64,000 nt of DNA from Chloropicon primus. Taxonomy: Eukaryota; Chlorophyta; Chloropicophyceae; Chloropicales; Chloropicaceae. This document shows positions 35,686 through 46,741 of this stretch, piece after piece. A program made the position numbers and the translations under genes. The number at the start of each line of letters is the position of its first letter. Within the stretch, counting starts at the first letter, position 1. The notes under the pieces are model-generated. The model was not told the origin of the DNA. It saw only the letters and a program-made list of their open reading frames with translations, and did no database searches. The DNA is taken from NCBI GenBank assembly GCA_023205875.1, contig CP060762.1:620001-684000 (forward strand), written 5' to 3'.

Positions 35686-37764
35686 ATGGCGACGACGACG
35701 ACGACGGTGGCGTTGGGAGGGAGGGGAGGGAAGGTGGGTTGCTCGTGCGCACCACCGAGGGGGCGAGACACAGAGGCGAGGGGAACCAGGACGCCAACTC
35801 GGGACGGTTTCGTGCACCTCGCACTCGCGGGAAGGAAGCCGAAACGGGCTGCTGGGATGACGACGACGAGGATGAGGATGAGGATGAGGAGGATGAGGAC
35901 GAGGGTTCGTGCCGTTCCGTCCGCCAAGACGACGGGGAAGGTGGTGAAAGTTCCTGCGGAGAACTTGAGGAACTTCAGCATCATCGCGCACATCGACCAC
36001 GGGAAGTCCACGATAGCGGACAGGCTGTTGCAGCTCACGGGGACCGTGGAGGACCGCGAGATGCAGGCTCAGTTCCTGGACAACATGGACATTGAGAGGG
36101 AGAGAGGGATCACGATCAAGCTGCAGGCGGCGAGGATGATGTACTCTCGCGATAAGGACGGGAAGACGTACGCGCTGAACCTCATCGACACGCCGGGGCA
36201 CGTGGACTTTAGCTACGAGGTGAGCAGGTCCCTCGCAGCTTGCGAGGGGGCCCTGCTTGTGGTGGACGCTTCCCAGGGGGTGGAAGCCCAGACGCTTGCG
36301 AACGTGTACCTCGCCCTCGAGAACGACCTGGAGATCATTCCGGTGCTGAACAAGATCGATTTGCCCGGTGCGGACGTCGACAGAGTCTCCAGGGAGATCG
36401 AGGAGGTGATCGGCTTGGACTGCTCGGGGGCGATCTTGTGTTCGGGGAAGCAGGGCCTGGGCATCGACGAAATTTTGGAGGCGGTGGTGGACCGCATCCC
36501 TCCTCCGCGGGACACGGAGGGCGAGAAGCTCCGGGCCCTGATCTTTGACTCGTATTACGACCCCTACAGAGGTGTCGTGGTGATGTTTAGAGTCGTGGAC
36601 GGAAAGATCAGCAAGGGGGACAAGGTGAAGATGGTCGCCACCGGGGCGGAGCACGTCGTGGACGAGATAGGCGTCCTGTCTCCCAAGCAGGTCCCGGTCG
36701 AGTCCCTCTCTGCTGGAGAGGTGGGGTACTTTGCCGCCTCAATCAAGACGGTGGCGGACGCTCGAGTCGGAGACACGATCACCCTCGCGAGCGAGCCGTC
36801 GGACGAGCCCTTGGCCGGCTACCAGGACGCCCAGCCCATGGTTTTCTGCGGCCTGTTTCCCACGGACAACGACCAGTACCCGGACCTGAGGGACGCGCTG
36901 GAGAAGCTTCAGACCAACGATGCGGCCCTGGTGTACGAGCCGGAGAACTCTGCGGCCATGGGGTTCGGGTTTCGGTGCGGCTTCCTTGGACTCCTTCACA
37001 TGGAGATCATCCAGGAGAGGCTGGAGAGGGAGTATGACTTGGATCTGATCACCACAGCGCCAGCGGTGGCGTACAGGGTGACCACGACGGAGGGGGAGGA
37101 GATGATGATAGACAACCCGTCCCAGCTCCCGGAGGTGCAGAAGAGGCAGAGCATCGCGGAGCCCTACGTGAAGCTCGAGGTGCTGTGCCCGGAGGACTTT
37201 GTGGGCGCGGTGATGGAGCTGGGGAACGAGAGGCGGGCCGAGTTCAAGGACCTCAGGTACCTGAATGAAACGAGGGCTTCGATTATATTCGAAGCCCCGC
37301 TCGCGGAGATCGTGAGCGACTTCTTCGACGAGCTGAAGTCGAGGACCAAAGGGTACGCAAGCATGGAGTTCCAAGTCCTGGATTACAGGAAGAACGACCT
37401 GGTCAAGCTGGAGATCAAGATCAACGGCGAGGGGGTCGACCCCCTGGCCTGCATCGTCCACAAGGACAAGGCCTTTGGCGTCGGCAAGCAGCTTGCCCAG
37501 AAGCTGAAGCAGCTGATCCCCAAGCAGCAGTTCAGGGTCCCGATCCAAGCCGCCGTAGGCAGTAGGGTGATCGCCAGCGAGTCCATTGCCGCGCTCCGCA
37601 AGGACGTGCTCGCCAAGTGTTATGGCGGTGATATTTCCAGGAAGAAGAAGTTGCTGAAGAAGCAAGCGAAGGGAAAGAAGAGGATGAAATCCCTCGGTAA
37701 AGTTGAAGTGCCCCAGGAAGCCTTCATGGCCGTCTTGAACCTAAAGAGCGAGCAATCAGAGTAA
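35686..37764 (+). CDS. LEPA: Plastid-type LepA/EF4 translation elongation factor
   Basis: A 692-aa GTPase that acts on ribosomes to relieve stalled elongation. An Arg/Thr/Met-rich leader of about 88 residues suggests organelle targeting. The GTPase has AHIDHGKST (101-109), DTPGH (168-172) and NKID (222-225). Then EF2-like and LepA-specific C-terminal domains follow ([31 protein letters not shown]). The ending [10 protein letters not shown] is the plastid form; mitochondrial GUF1 has a different end. No intron. The leader is unusually rich in Met and Arg, so the exact start is uncertain. Confidence 0.95.
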   Translation: MATTTTTVALGGRGGKVGCSCAPPRGRDTEARGTRTPTRDGFVHLALAGRKPKRAAGMTTTRMRMRMRRMRTRVRAVPSAKTTGKVVKVPAENLRNFSIIAHIDHGKSTIADRLLQLTGTVEDREMQAQFLDNMDIERERGITIKLQAARMMYSRDKDGKTYALNLIDTPGHVDFSYEVSRSLAACEGALLVVDASQGVEAQTLANVYLALENDLEIIPVLNKIDLPGADVDRVSREIEEVIGLDCSGAILCSGKQGLGIDEILEAVVDRIPPPRDTEGEKLRALIFDSYYDPYRGVVVMFRVVDGKISKGDKVKMVATGAEHVVDEIGVLSPKQVPVESLSAGEVGYFAASIKTVADARVGDTITLASEPSDEPLAGYQDAQPMVFCGLFPTDNDQYPDLRDALEKLQTNDAALVYEPENSAAMGFGFRCGFLGLLHMEIIQERLEREYDLDLITTAPAVAYRVTTTEGEEMMIDNPSQLPEVQKRQSIAEPYVKLEVLCPEDFVGAVMELGNERRAEFKDLRYLNETRASIIFEAPLAEIVSDFFDELKSRTKGYASMEFQVLDYRKNDLVKLEIKINGEGVDPLACIVHKDKAFGVGKQLAQKLKQLIPKQQFRVPIQAAVGSRVIASESIAALRKDVLAKCYGGDISRKKKLLKKQAKGKKRMKSLGKVEVPQEAFMAVLNLKSEQSE

Positions 37765-37856
37765 TCAAGAAGCTTCTTTCTGAAAGAGTCATCTCTCTTC
37801 TATTGATCTTTTGATACGTGCGTCCCTCGCGTTCTCTTCAAAATTGTTTGGATAAA

Positions 37857-39341
37857 TTACGCCGAAGCGCTCTGCAGGCGGCTGTGGATCGACGCGAGGT
37901 CAGAATCGCTTAAAATTTCCATCGGGTTGATCACGCCAAAGCTCACGCATGCCTTGATGGTCTGCACGGCCTCGGCCAACGCGGCGTCCCCCCCGACAGA
38001 GGACATGGCGACAGCGGCGTTGTACAGAAAATTGCTTCGCTCGTGGACGTCGCCGAAGTCGTTCCACAGCTTCGGGTCGGAAAGGACCGAGCCGTACCTC
38101 TGCGCGGAGGCCAAATACATCTGAGAAGCATTAGCCGTCTCCCCTTGAGTGCTGCACAACTTTCCCATGGCATACTGAGTCTCCGCCACCCCGACTGCTG
38201 CGTCTAAATCGTTCCTGTTGACGGAAAGAGTCCTCTTGTAGCCCAGATTGAGGGCATCCTCCAAGAATTTCAGCCTCTGGTCGGTCGCCAAGGCCGCGTT
38301 CTCCGACAAGAGAACGTAAATATCGCCGATGGTGTTCATCGCTTTCGTTGCCGTGACGTCGAAACTGATTGCCCCGTTCAGCTTGGCGAGGGCGCCCTGC
38401 AGGCACGCCTCCCTCTCCTCTCCGACACTCAACACACCCGCAACGGACAGCAAGTTTGCCCCCCATGACTCCAGCAGCCCAACGAGATCGTCCCCCTTGG
38501 TCGTGTCTGTGTTCTGACAGCACAAGTCATACGCCGCGTTGGCCTCCTGAAAGGCGGCCTTGGCCTTGGGCTCGTCCCCAGCGTCCAGGAATACTTCGGC
38601 TAGCCTCTGCAGGAGGTCACCCTGCACACACACAGAGAGAGAGAGAAACGAAATCCGGGTCAGCGAGTGCGCCACGAAACTGCAAGGCAAGGGTACCCAC
38701 CTTATTCATGTAGGTATCCGCATCGGGCCTCAGGCCCAAGCTCTGGTCGTACTGTTCCAGGGCCTGCTTGAACAGAGAGAGGGACTCTGGCATGTCCGCG
38801 TTCTCTGCCCAAACGCACAGGGAGTTCCCCAGGTTGACATAAATCTCCTCCCGGTGCTCGACGTCTGGAGCCGCAAGGATTTTGCTGTAGCACTCCGCGG
38901 ATTGCTGAAGAACAATTGGCCGAGCGTGTCAGAAGGTGCCACTAGAACCAACAACAAACAAAAGATTTCTCACGGTGATCCCGATGACTGACTCACCTTG
39001 CAGAGGTAGCAAACCTCGTTCTTGACGTCTCTCTCCTGACTGACGTGAGTGAGGCCACGGCACGAAGCCGCCTTCAGCTCCGCTACGTACCCATAACACT
39101 CCGCCAGACCTACGAGAGCCTCCTGCTGCTGATTCCCCTTCAACGTCCGATACAGTTCGAGGTAAGCCTCCGTCGCTCTCCTGTAAAGCTGCACGGCATC
39201 CTGGCTATACCAACCTCGACTCCCTGCCTTCTCCGCCTTCTGCTGGAGCTTCTGCGCCTCCTTCAGACTCGGTCCCGTTCCCTCCACCTTCCCCTTCCCC
39301 TTCTTCCTCCCACCTCCTCGTCCTCCTCCCTTGGCCGCCAT
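37857..39341 (-). CDS. TPR-type protein, function not assigned
   Basis: 437 aa in three exons, complement(join(37857..38621, 38701..38904, 38997..39341)); all junctions are GT-AG and in phase. The N-terminus is a low-complexity Gly/Lys run (MAAKGGGRGGGRKKGKGK), followed by about five tandem helical pairs with TPR spacing: QDAVQLYRRATEAYLELY, SLFKQALEQYDQSLGLRPD, GDLLQRLAEVFLDAGDEPKAKAAFQEANAAYDLCCQ. There are also helices around ALATDQRLKFLEDALNLGYKRTLSVNRNDLDAAVGVAETQYAMGKL. I do not recognise the family. The Lys/Gly N-terminus resembles that of the ACL4-like gene in style only. Confidence 0.85.
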
Positions 39342-39610
39342 GATCCTGGAAAAACCTGCAGCTGAAGAAAAACTCTCTGCAGGCTTGTGGCTGAAACGCC
39401 AGGAGGGGGTCGAGAGGAGGGGGTCGAGGAGGGACGAAGGAGGCCCGAGTCTCCGGGCTGGATCCTATGGAATGCAATCGCGTTTGGGCTGGAAACGGAC
39501 TTGGCCCGCACCCCCATCCGAAGCATCCGTTCATGAGGGGGGGAGGAGGAGGATTTTGTAGAAATGATTTCGTGTAATTGTACATTAGAGACGACAATGG
39601 GCATTGTTGG

Positions 39611-42600
39611 TTACTGAGCGGCGAGGTCGGCACGAAGATCCCTGATCTCTGACTCGTACGAGCTGCACCGCTGGGTGAGCTGGAAGTGCTCATGCTTCAG
39701 GTCCTCGATCTCTTCAAAGAAGCTGGGGTCGAAAGCGTTCAGCTCCGTCCTCAGGTCCGTGTTCTCGAGCTCGAGCTCCCTCGCTTTCATCTTGTAGTTG
39801 TTCAGGTCCTCCTCCAGCTCAAGGATGAAAGCGTCGTCCACTGACTTTTTCGGGGAGGGCTCGTCCTTCCCTTGCAGGTAGAGGGCGATTTTCTCCTTCT
39901 CCCCCTCGAGCTCAAAGTGAAGGTGCTCGATCTCCACCTCCTTCTCCTGGAGCTTCTCCTTCAGGAGGCCGCACTCCCTCTCCTTCTCTCGCTTCTTCTC
40001 CTTCTCCTTCTTCAGATCCTTCACCGCGGTCGAGAGCTCGCTGATTTTCCCTTCCCTGTCCTTGATCTCCTGCAGCTGCTTCTTGTCCATCTTTGAAATC
40101 TCGTCCTGCATCTTTTGGGAGGACTTCTTGAGCTCCTTGATGCGCTGCACCGCCGCCATGTACTTCTGGTTGCTCACCGAGTTCTCCTTGTCGTACTTGA
40201 GCTTGGCAACGGACCTCTCGAAGCCGGCCACCAGGTTCTTCAGGTCCTGGTTCTCTGCCTGAAGCTTGGACAAGTTCGCCGAACGCGAGGACCCCGAGGC
40301 CTTGCCCCCTCCCGGCGCGTCGCCGTCCTTGAAGTACGCCTGCAGCTTGACCCTGTACCTCTCAACTTGGGCCAGGGCCTGGTCCCTTTCCAGGGTGGTG
40401 TCGAACAGCTTCATCTGCATGGTTTCCTCGCTCACGCTTGCTTGGTCCTGCATCAGGAGCCCCACGCTAGGCTGGTCGTTGAGCCTCTGAACCAGCTTCT
40501 TGTTCTCCGTGGAAGCGCTGTCCAGCTCGTCCTCTAGCTTGGTGATCTTCTCCTCCAAGCTCACCATCTTGGCCTCGAGCTCTGTGATCACAGCATCCTT
40601 CTCTGCCAGAGCCTTGGGGATGACCACCTTCTTCTCCTGGGGTGCCTGGGGCTCCTCGGGCTTCTGCTGCTGAACCTGCGGCTGCTGAACCTGCGCCTTT
40701 CCTGCGGCAAGCCTTGACCTGTCATTGGTAAGGTTTGAAATGATCTTTCGATGGCGCTCTGCGTCCTTTTCCGCCGCGTCCAGCTTGGCCTGCAGCTTTC
40801 CAACCTTGGCCTTCTGCACCTCGATCTGCTTTTTCAGCCTCTTGCCTTCCTCCCACTTGAGAATCTCGATGTTTTCCTCCGGCTTCACCCTCCTCACTAC
40901 TGGCTTGGTCTCCGACGACGGGGGCTCGCTTGGGCCGGCCGGCTTCGAGGCAACTGGCGTCTGCTCCTCCTCGCCCTGATCGGTGGCGATGCCGACGTTC
41001 CTGGACGACTTGGTCTGCCTTGGCTTGACCTTCTTTGGGGTGGCCGCGAGGGTCTGGTTCGCCTGGAGCATCACTCTCAACCTCTGGTTCTTGGTTTCCA
41101 GGACCCTGATGCGCTTCTTCATCAGCTCGGGGTCGGAGATGTTGACGGGGGCGATATCCTCGGCCAGCAGAGTCAGGCTGCTCTCCTCGGCCAGAGCCTG
41201 CAGGGATTGAGCTTCCTGCCTTCCCTTCATGTGCCTCTCCTCGATGGTGATGATCATGTCGTTCTTCGTCTGGATGATCTCCTTGAGATTCTTGATTTCC
41301 TCTTGGGCCTTCTTCAGCCTGGACGCCAAGCGCTCCTTGGATCCTTCGAGCTTCTCCCTTTCCCTCTGCTCTTGCACCGTCATGTTCACGTCACTCTCCA
41401 GAATCGTCTGGCTGGCATTGACCTGCATGACCTTGATGAGCTGGGCCTCAAGGGTCTTGATCGCTTCTTTCAGGTGGAGGAGACGCTTGTCCTTGGACAC
41501 GAGCTGGCTCTTCAGCTTGGAAATCGTGATCTCCATGATCTTGGTGGAGCTCCTTGCCTTCTCCCTCTCAATGTCCAATTTGAACCGCTGCAGATTGTCG
41601 TTTGCAATCTTGACCTCGGACGTCAACTTCGTCTGCATGATCTCAAACTTGGAGTTCGTTTGCTCCAGCTGATTCTTCAAGAGCTCGATGTTGTGGTCTT
41701 TCTCCTCGAGGGTATCGATAAGCTGCTCGTATTTCAGCACGCTGTACCTGCCCTTGGCCGAGGGGTGCGGCTGGTTGACGCCAGAAGCCATAGGGTTCGC
41801 GAAGGTCTTCACCGTCGTCATCTTTGCCTTCTCCACAGACAGCCGCAATTCCTGGATCTGCTTGTTGCTCTTCAGCGTCTCTTCCAGAGTGCGCTTCCTC
41901 TCCAGCTCCAGCTCGTTTCTCAGAGACTTGATCTCGATGCCCTTTTCCTTGATGATGTTCTGCAAGCGTTGCACGGAGGCCTCGGCCGCCTCCTTCACTT
42001 GCTGCACAGCAAAGTCTTCGTCGTCTATGTTCTCCTTCGACTTCAACTTCATGCCGGACAACTGTGACTCGATTCGCGTCAACAGGTGATCCCTTTCGAT
42101 CTCCACCTCCTGGAGGGCCGCCTCCTTCTGCTCAAGATCCTTTTGAGCCTGCGACGCTTTCTGCTCCAGCGCAACAATTTCTTGCCTCAGGTCTTTGATC
42201 TTGTCTATTTGTTCCAAAATGATGGACTGACCTCCCTCGACCTGAGTCTTGAGGAGCGCAGAGTCAAGAGTATCCCTAGAGAACTCTTTGGTGACGTTCC
42301 TGGACTCGTTGTCCACGCTGGCCTGAATCTCGCCCTTCTCCTTCTGCAGCTGCAAGATGTTCCCCTCGAGAAGCTGCTCCTTGGCTTGCAGCTCGCGGAT
42401 CTGCTCCTTCAGCTTCAGCTGCACCCTCATGCCTTCTTCCTCCACCTTTTGCAGCTGCGACTCGCTGTCCTTTGCCGACTTCTCGTTCAGGGAGGCCTTT
42501 CCCTTGAGGCCATCCAACTCTCTCTGCAGCCGGGAGGACGTCATCTTCGCCTGGAGGTACTCCTCCTGAACCCTGATCACCTCTTTGTGCATGTCAGAGG

Positions 42601-45600
42601 GAGCCTCGTTCATCAGCCTCTTAATGTCGGTCGTGCTCTGCAGGTGCAGCTTCGTGTTCTCAAGATCGATCTGAAGTTCCATCTCCCTTTCCTCCTTCAT
42701 CAAAAGCTTCTTGTCCAGGTCCTGCGTCTTCTTTTGCAGCTGGGTGACCGTTTTCGCCCACTTGTGGGCCTTCTGGAACTCCACGCGCCCCGACAGTTCC
42801 GTCTCCAACCTGTCAAACAGCTTGTTCTGGTTCTTGAACTTGGACTTCATGTTCTCCCTCTCTGCCCACAAGTCCCGCATGGTCTCCTGGACCTTGTTGT
42901 TGAGGTCCTCGCACTGCTTCTCCAGGCGCTGGGACCGGGACTCGGCACGAGCCAGGCTCATCTTCATCGCGGCTTCCTTCGCTCTCAAGTGCAAGAGCTC
43001 CTCGTGGAGTCTGTTGATCACGTGATCCTGGTCGTTCGAATCCGCCATGTTTCTCAGAGCCTCTTTCAGGGAGGAAATGTCTTGGAGGTAAGCACTCTCA
43101 AAGTCCTTCATCCGTTCCTCCTTCTCCTTGCGAGATGCTTGGATGTCCTTCAGCGTGGACAGGTCTTGCTTGAGCTGAATGAGCTCCTTCTCTCTCTCCA
43201 CCATTCGCTTCGACAAGTTGTCGTGAATGTCCCTGTGTACCATCGTTGCGATCTTCTTCGTCAGCTGCGTTTCAGCTTGCCTGGCCGTGTGCAGCAACGA
43301 CACATGCTTCTGCAAGGCCTCCTCCAATTCTTTGACGCTGCTTCTCAACTCCTCCTCGGTGGCCTCGAATCTCTTTCTGGAGCTCTCGTTCATCTCTTCC
43401 CTTCTCTTTGCGTTGCTAACGGACGTCCTGAGGTTCACAACCTCCTCCCTGAGTTCGTTGTTGTAGGCCTCGGCGCCGTCCTTGTTGAGGGCCTCGACAA
43501 GCTTCTCGGACTCCTTTCTCTTCTCGGACTCGTGCGTTTCCCGCCTCCTCGCCTCCTCCAACTCGTTCTTCAGGCCCAGGATCTCCCTCTCCTTCTCCGC
43601 GGCATTCACCTTTTGGATTGCGTCGGTGGCATTCAGCTCCACCAACTCCCTCAGGGATTCTTGCAGCGTGACCTTCTGGGCCAAGACCTCCTCGAAGAGC
43701 CTGCTCGGCACGCTGGTCTCAACTTCACGGTAAAGCCTCTGGATCGCAACTTCGTTCACTCGCTTGGAGTACTCCAGCTGCCTGATCTCGGCTCTGTAGC
43801 TCGTGGACAGCTGCTGAATGTCCTCCAGAAGTTGGGTCTTCTCCTTCTTCAGGGAACGCTCCGCTCCTGACAGGACGTCCAGCCGCCTCGCGAGGCGCAT
43901 GTTCTTCACCTGCAGAACAGCACCCTTGCCAACAATCTTCCTCAATTCTTGCTTCATCTCGGATTCGTTGTTTGACTGCAAAACGAGGTTCAGCTTGTCG
44001 ATCTCGATCATGCGGACCTTCTGCTCCGCGTTTTCGGACTCGAGAGTATCGATTCTGGCTCTCAGCTGTTCCCCTTCCTTCTTCCACTTTTGCTCGGCCG
44101 CAAAGTACTGCCTGTACAAGATTGCCCGCTGATCGACAAAGGACTCCAGTTTGTTCTTGTGCCTCTGCAGCTCTCCCACGAGCTGCTTGGTCTCGTCCTC
44201 GTGCTTGCCTTGGATGTTCATGCACTGAGCCAGTTGCATCACGACGGCGGAGGAGCTTATGTCAAAGTCTTCCTCTGCTGTTTTGCTTGGGGAAGGTGGG
44301 GACATCGCCTCCATGGGCTGCTGCTCCTGGCGAGCAGCAGATCGGGCCTCCTCCTTCAGCTTGGACATCTCCCTCTGCAAGCTCTCGATGACCAAATTCC
44401 TGGACTCAAGCTCAGCTGACTTGAGCTCGAGCTCCTTCTCGATTGAGGCGACCCGGGCGTCCGCTTGCCTGGTTGCGCTGCTTGCCACGGCACTCGCTGC
44501 GCCTGCGGCGTCCATCGTGCCGTCGGCGACTGCCGAGAGGATTTGGGTGAGCTTCTCTTGGATGTAGATGCTGGCATCAAGGCTGTCGCCGGCCATCTGA
44601 TCCGCAGAGGCCTCAAGCTCCTTCAGGAGCTTCGAGATGTTGATCTGGAAATGCTGTGCTTCCCTGGAAAGCTCGTCGTTCCTCTCCCTCAGCGACGCCA
44701 CGACGCCCTGCAGGTTCTGGTTGACGAGGGATTCCCTGTGCAGGGATTCGGCACCGCCAGAGAGTGCCAAGAGGCTTGAAGCCGCATCGGGGTGGCTTGC
44801 AGAAACCTGCGCGAGGGCGAGCCTCTCCTCGAGGACTTGGACTTGCCTCTCCATGTCTGACAAGATTTTCGATTCCGGGGCAGCTGTTCCGCCCCCGTAC
44901 CTCAGAGAGTCCGCGTACTCTTCGAGCAGGAGCAGCTGGTTTGGCGAGAGGCCCATGTGGAGGGCGTGCTCTCCCTGCCACTTTGCCCTGAACCTCATCT
45001 CCATCTTCATCTTCCTCCTGTCCTCCTCGAGCTCAAGGATCTCCCTCTGCAGTTGGGAGTTGATCGCGCGGAGCTGGGCCACGGTCACTTGGGACTGGAG
45101 CCTAAAATCTTTCGTGACGAGCTTCTCGTCCGGAGGCAGTCCAAGCTTCTGCCTCAGCAGAGCATTCTCCTCGAGCATGCCTTCGGCTTCCAAGGAAATT
45201 CCGCTCAGCTTCCTCAGCGCGTCGTTCAACTTCACGCCCATCGTTCTCTTCTCCTGCTTCAGTTGCTTGATTTCCGTCACAGCCTCGGGCAGCCCGTAGA
45301 CCCCCGCCTCGTAGTCCTTGTTCCTCAGTTCGGCCTCCTCGAGCTGCTGCTGACACTCCGCCAGAGCCTGGTCCAGCTGCTGGAACCTCTCCCTCTCGAT
45401 GTCCAAGGCCTCCTCCTTGATCTTGAGCTCGGTCTTCATCCTGTCCTGCTTCGACTTTTGGATCTGGAGGGCATGGTCCACCTCCCTCGCCGTGTCCTTC
45501 TCGAGCTGCTCGTACGCCTCGAGCAGCAAGACGACCTTCTCCTGCGACTCGACGTACTTTTGCTGCAGCTCGGCCTCGTCCTGCGGGGGCACGGGAGCGC

Positions 45601-46741
45601 CCCGGGCATCCACCGATGCTTCCTTGTCGGCGATCATCTGCGACCTCTCCGTGACGGTGGCGGTCGGATCCGAGAGACTCTTCTCGATCCTCTGGAGCTG
45701 GGACACCTGCCTCTCCATGGCGTGCGACGAGAGCTTCTTCCTCTCCTCGACCCAGTTCTCGTATTGGGATTTGAACCTCTTCTCGAACTCCTCCAGGAGG
45801 GCCATCTTCTCTTCCACGGAGCCCTCGAGCTCTGAGATTCTCATCGACATGTTGTCCCTCTCCAATTCGAGCTCGCGATAAGAGTCTTCCAGGGTCGATA
45901 TGGTGTTGGCACGGTCCGAGTTGCTCTGGTCCATCGCCAGCAAGGACTCGCTCAGGCCGATGATCTCCCCCTGGCACTGCTCGTTCTTCGACTGAATCTC
46001 CGCGTTGGCCTCCGCGAGAGTGTTGTTCTCCCTCTGAAGCCTGTCGATCTCCCTGGTGTACTTGATCAGCCTCGAATTCAAGGTCTTGTCGTCGTCGCCC
46101 CTCACCACGGCCCTCTTCTGCTCTGTGGCGAGGTGAGACCTGAGCTCGGCCACGTCCTCCTCCGCGACCCTGATGCGGTCCTCGAGCTCCGTGTTCCTCT
46201 CGGAGGCCTGCTGGCGGGCGGTCTCCGCGGCCTGGGTGTTTTGCCTCTCGAGGTCAAGCTGCTTCTCCAGCTGCTTGGCCTCGCGCTCCATCCTGTCGTT
46301 CTTCACGCGCTCCTCCTCGAGCTCGTTGAGCACGAGCTCTATCTTCTGGTTCGTGGTGGCCACGTCCTCCTCGTTGTTCCGCTCGATCTGCAAGCGAAGC
46401 GTCTCGCAGTCGTGCTCGGCCTCCTGCAAGTCCTGGGCCAGGGTGTCCACCTTTCTCTCGAGGTCCTGCTCGATCTCCTCGGCCTGGTACTGCTCCAGCT
46501 CGAAGGCGTACTGCAAGATCTTGGCGACCTTGAGGACGCGCTTCAAGTTCTCCTCCGCAGACACCGTGACGTCCTCCTCGATGTGCATCTGCACGAGCTG
46601 CTTCGCCCCAGACGTGAGCTCCGCGACCACCGCGGACGTCAGCGTCTTCCCCGGCTCGAACGACGCTAGGTCCAGGCCCTCGAACACCTGCCACTGCTGG
46701 CTCAGGTGCTCCCCCCTCGCCGGGAACGACTCAGGCAGCAT
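39611..46741 (-). CDS. CEP290: CEP290, ciliary transition zone scaffold
   Basis: 2376 aa, one continuous frame of 7131 bp, almost entirely coiled coil; human CEP290 is 2479. The order of heptad blocks follows the family. The diagnostic stretch is NKDYEAGVYGLPEAVTEIKQLK with ENALLRQKLGLPPDEKL downstream (about residues 485-560). CEP290 builds the Y-links of the ciliary transition zone and gates protein entry. A 2376-residue coiled coil with no intron is remarkable for a gene that is multi-exonic in animals. The presence of CEP290 implies the organism makes, or recently made, cilia. Its neighbours share no cilium theme. Confidence 0.93.
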   Translation of the reverse strand: MLPESFPARGEHLSQQWQVFEGLDLASFEPGKTLTSAVVAELTSGAKQLVQMHIEEDVTVSAEENLKRVLKVAKILQYAFELEQYQAEEIEQDLERKVDTLAQDLQEAEHDCETLRLQIERNNEEDVATTNQKIELVLNELEEERVKNDRMEREAKQLEKQLDLERQNTQAAETARQQASERNTELEDRIRVAEEDVAELRSHLATEQKRAVVRGDDDKTLNSRLIKYTREIDRLQRENNTLAEANAEIQSKNEQCQGEIIGLSESLLAMDQSNSDRANTISTLEDSYRELELERDNMSMRISELEGSVEEKMALLEEFEKRFKSQYENWVEERKKLSSHAMERQVSQLQRIEKSLSDPTATVTERSQMIADKEASVDARGAPVPPQDEAELQQKYVESQEKVVLLLEAYEQLEKDTAREVDHALQIQKSKQDRMKTELKIKEEALDIERERFQQLDQALAECQQQLEEAELRNKDYEAGVYGLPEAVTEIKQLKQEKRTMGVKLNDALRKLSGISLEAEGMLEENALLRQKLGLPPDEKLVTKDFRLQSQVTVAQLRAINSQLQREILELEEDRRKMKMEMRFRAKWQGEHALHMGLSPNQLLLLEEYADSLRYGGGTAAPESKILSDMERQVQVLEERLALAQVSASHPDAASSLLALSGGAESLHRESLVNQNLQGVVASLRERNDELSREAQHFQINISKLLKELEASADQMAGDSLDASIYIQEKLTQILSAVADGTMDAAGAASAVASSATRQADARVASIEKELELKSAELESRNLVIESLQREMSKLKEEARSAARQEQQPMEAMSPPSPSKTAEEDFDISSSAVVMQLAQCMNIQGKHEDETKQLVGELQRHKNKLESFVDQRAILYRQYFAAEQKWKKEGEQLRARIDTLESENAEQKVRMIEIDKLNLVLQSNNESEMKQELRKIVGKGAVLQVKNMRLARRLDVLSGAERSLKKEKTQLLEDIQQLSTSYRAEIRQLEYSKRVNEVAIQRLYREVETSVPSRLFEEVLAQKVTLQESLRELVELNATDAIQKVNAAEKEREILGLKNELEEARRRETHESEKRKESEKLVEALNKDGAEAYNNELREEVVNLRTSVSNAKRREEMNESSRKRFEATEEELRSSVKELEEALQKHVSLLHTARQAETQLTKKIATMVHRDIHDNLSKRMVEREKELIQLKQDLSTLKDIQASRKEKEERMKDFESAYLQDISSLKEALRNMADSNDQDHVINRLHEELLHLRAKEAAMKMSLARAESRSQRLEKQCEDLNNKVQETMRDLWAERENMKSKFKNQNKLFDRLETELSGRVEFQKAHKWAKTVTQLQKKTQDLDKKLLMKEEREMELQIDLENTKLHLQSTTDIKRLMNEAPSDMHKEVIRVQEEYLQAKMTSSRLQRELDGLKGKASLNEKSAKDSESQLQKVEEEGMRVQLKLKEQIRELQAKEQLLEGNILQLQKEKGEIQASVDNESRNVTKEFSRDTLDSALLKTQVEGGQSIILEQIDKIKDLRQEIVALEQKASQAQKDLEQKEAALQEVEIERDHLLTRIESQLSGMKLKSKENIDDEDFAVQQVKEAAEASVQRLQNIIKEKGIEIKSLRNELELERKRTLEETLKSNKQIQELRLSVEKAKMTTVKTFANPMASGVNQPHPSAKGRYSVLKYEQLIDTLEEKDHNIELLKNQLEQTNSKFEIMQTKLTSEVKIANDNLQRFKLDIEREKARSSTKIMEITISKLKSQLVSKDKRLLHLKEAIKTLEAQLIKVMQVNASQTILESDVNMTVQEQREREKLEGSKERLASRLKKAQEEIKNLKEIIQTKNDMIITIEERHMKGRQEAQSLQALAEESSLTLLAEDIAPVNISDPELMKKRIRVLETKNQRLRVMLQANQTLAATPKKVKPRQTKSSRNVGIATDQGEEEQTPVASKPAGPSEPPSSETKPVVRRVKPEENIEILKWEEGKRLKKQIEVQKAKVGKLQAKLDAAEKDAERHRKIISNLTNDRSRLAAGKAQVQQPQVQQQKPEEPQAPQEKKVVIPKALAEKDAVITELEAKMVSLEEKITKLEDELDSASTENKKLVQRLNDQPSVGLLMQDQASVSEETMQMKLFDTTLERDQALAQVERYRVKLQAYFKDGDAPGGGKASGSSRSANLSKLQAENQDLKNLVAGFERSVAKLKYDKENSVSNQKYMAAVQRIKELKKSSQKMQDEISKMDKKQLQEIKDREGKISELSTAVKDLKKEKEKKREKERECGLLKEKLQEKEVEIEHLHFELEGEKEKIALYLQGKDEPSPKKSVDDAFILELEEDLNNYKMKARELELENTDLRTELNAFDPSFFEEIEDLKHEHFQLTQRCSSYESEIRDLRADLAAQ

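Noticed and set aside
34192-36654. 820-aa minus-strand frame across the 34.3-kb gene and LepA
   Set aside because: It overlaps two well-supported plus-strand genes and shows no recognisable domain.
40751-43870. Plus-strand frames of 438 and 594 aa inside CEP290
   Set aside because: Complement of coiled-coil codons (CTC/CTT-rich) giving Leu/His-rich translations; CEP290 is on the other strand.
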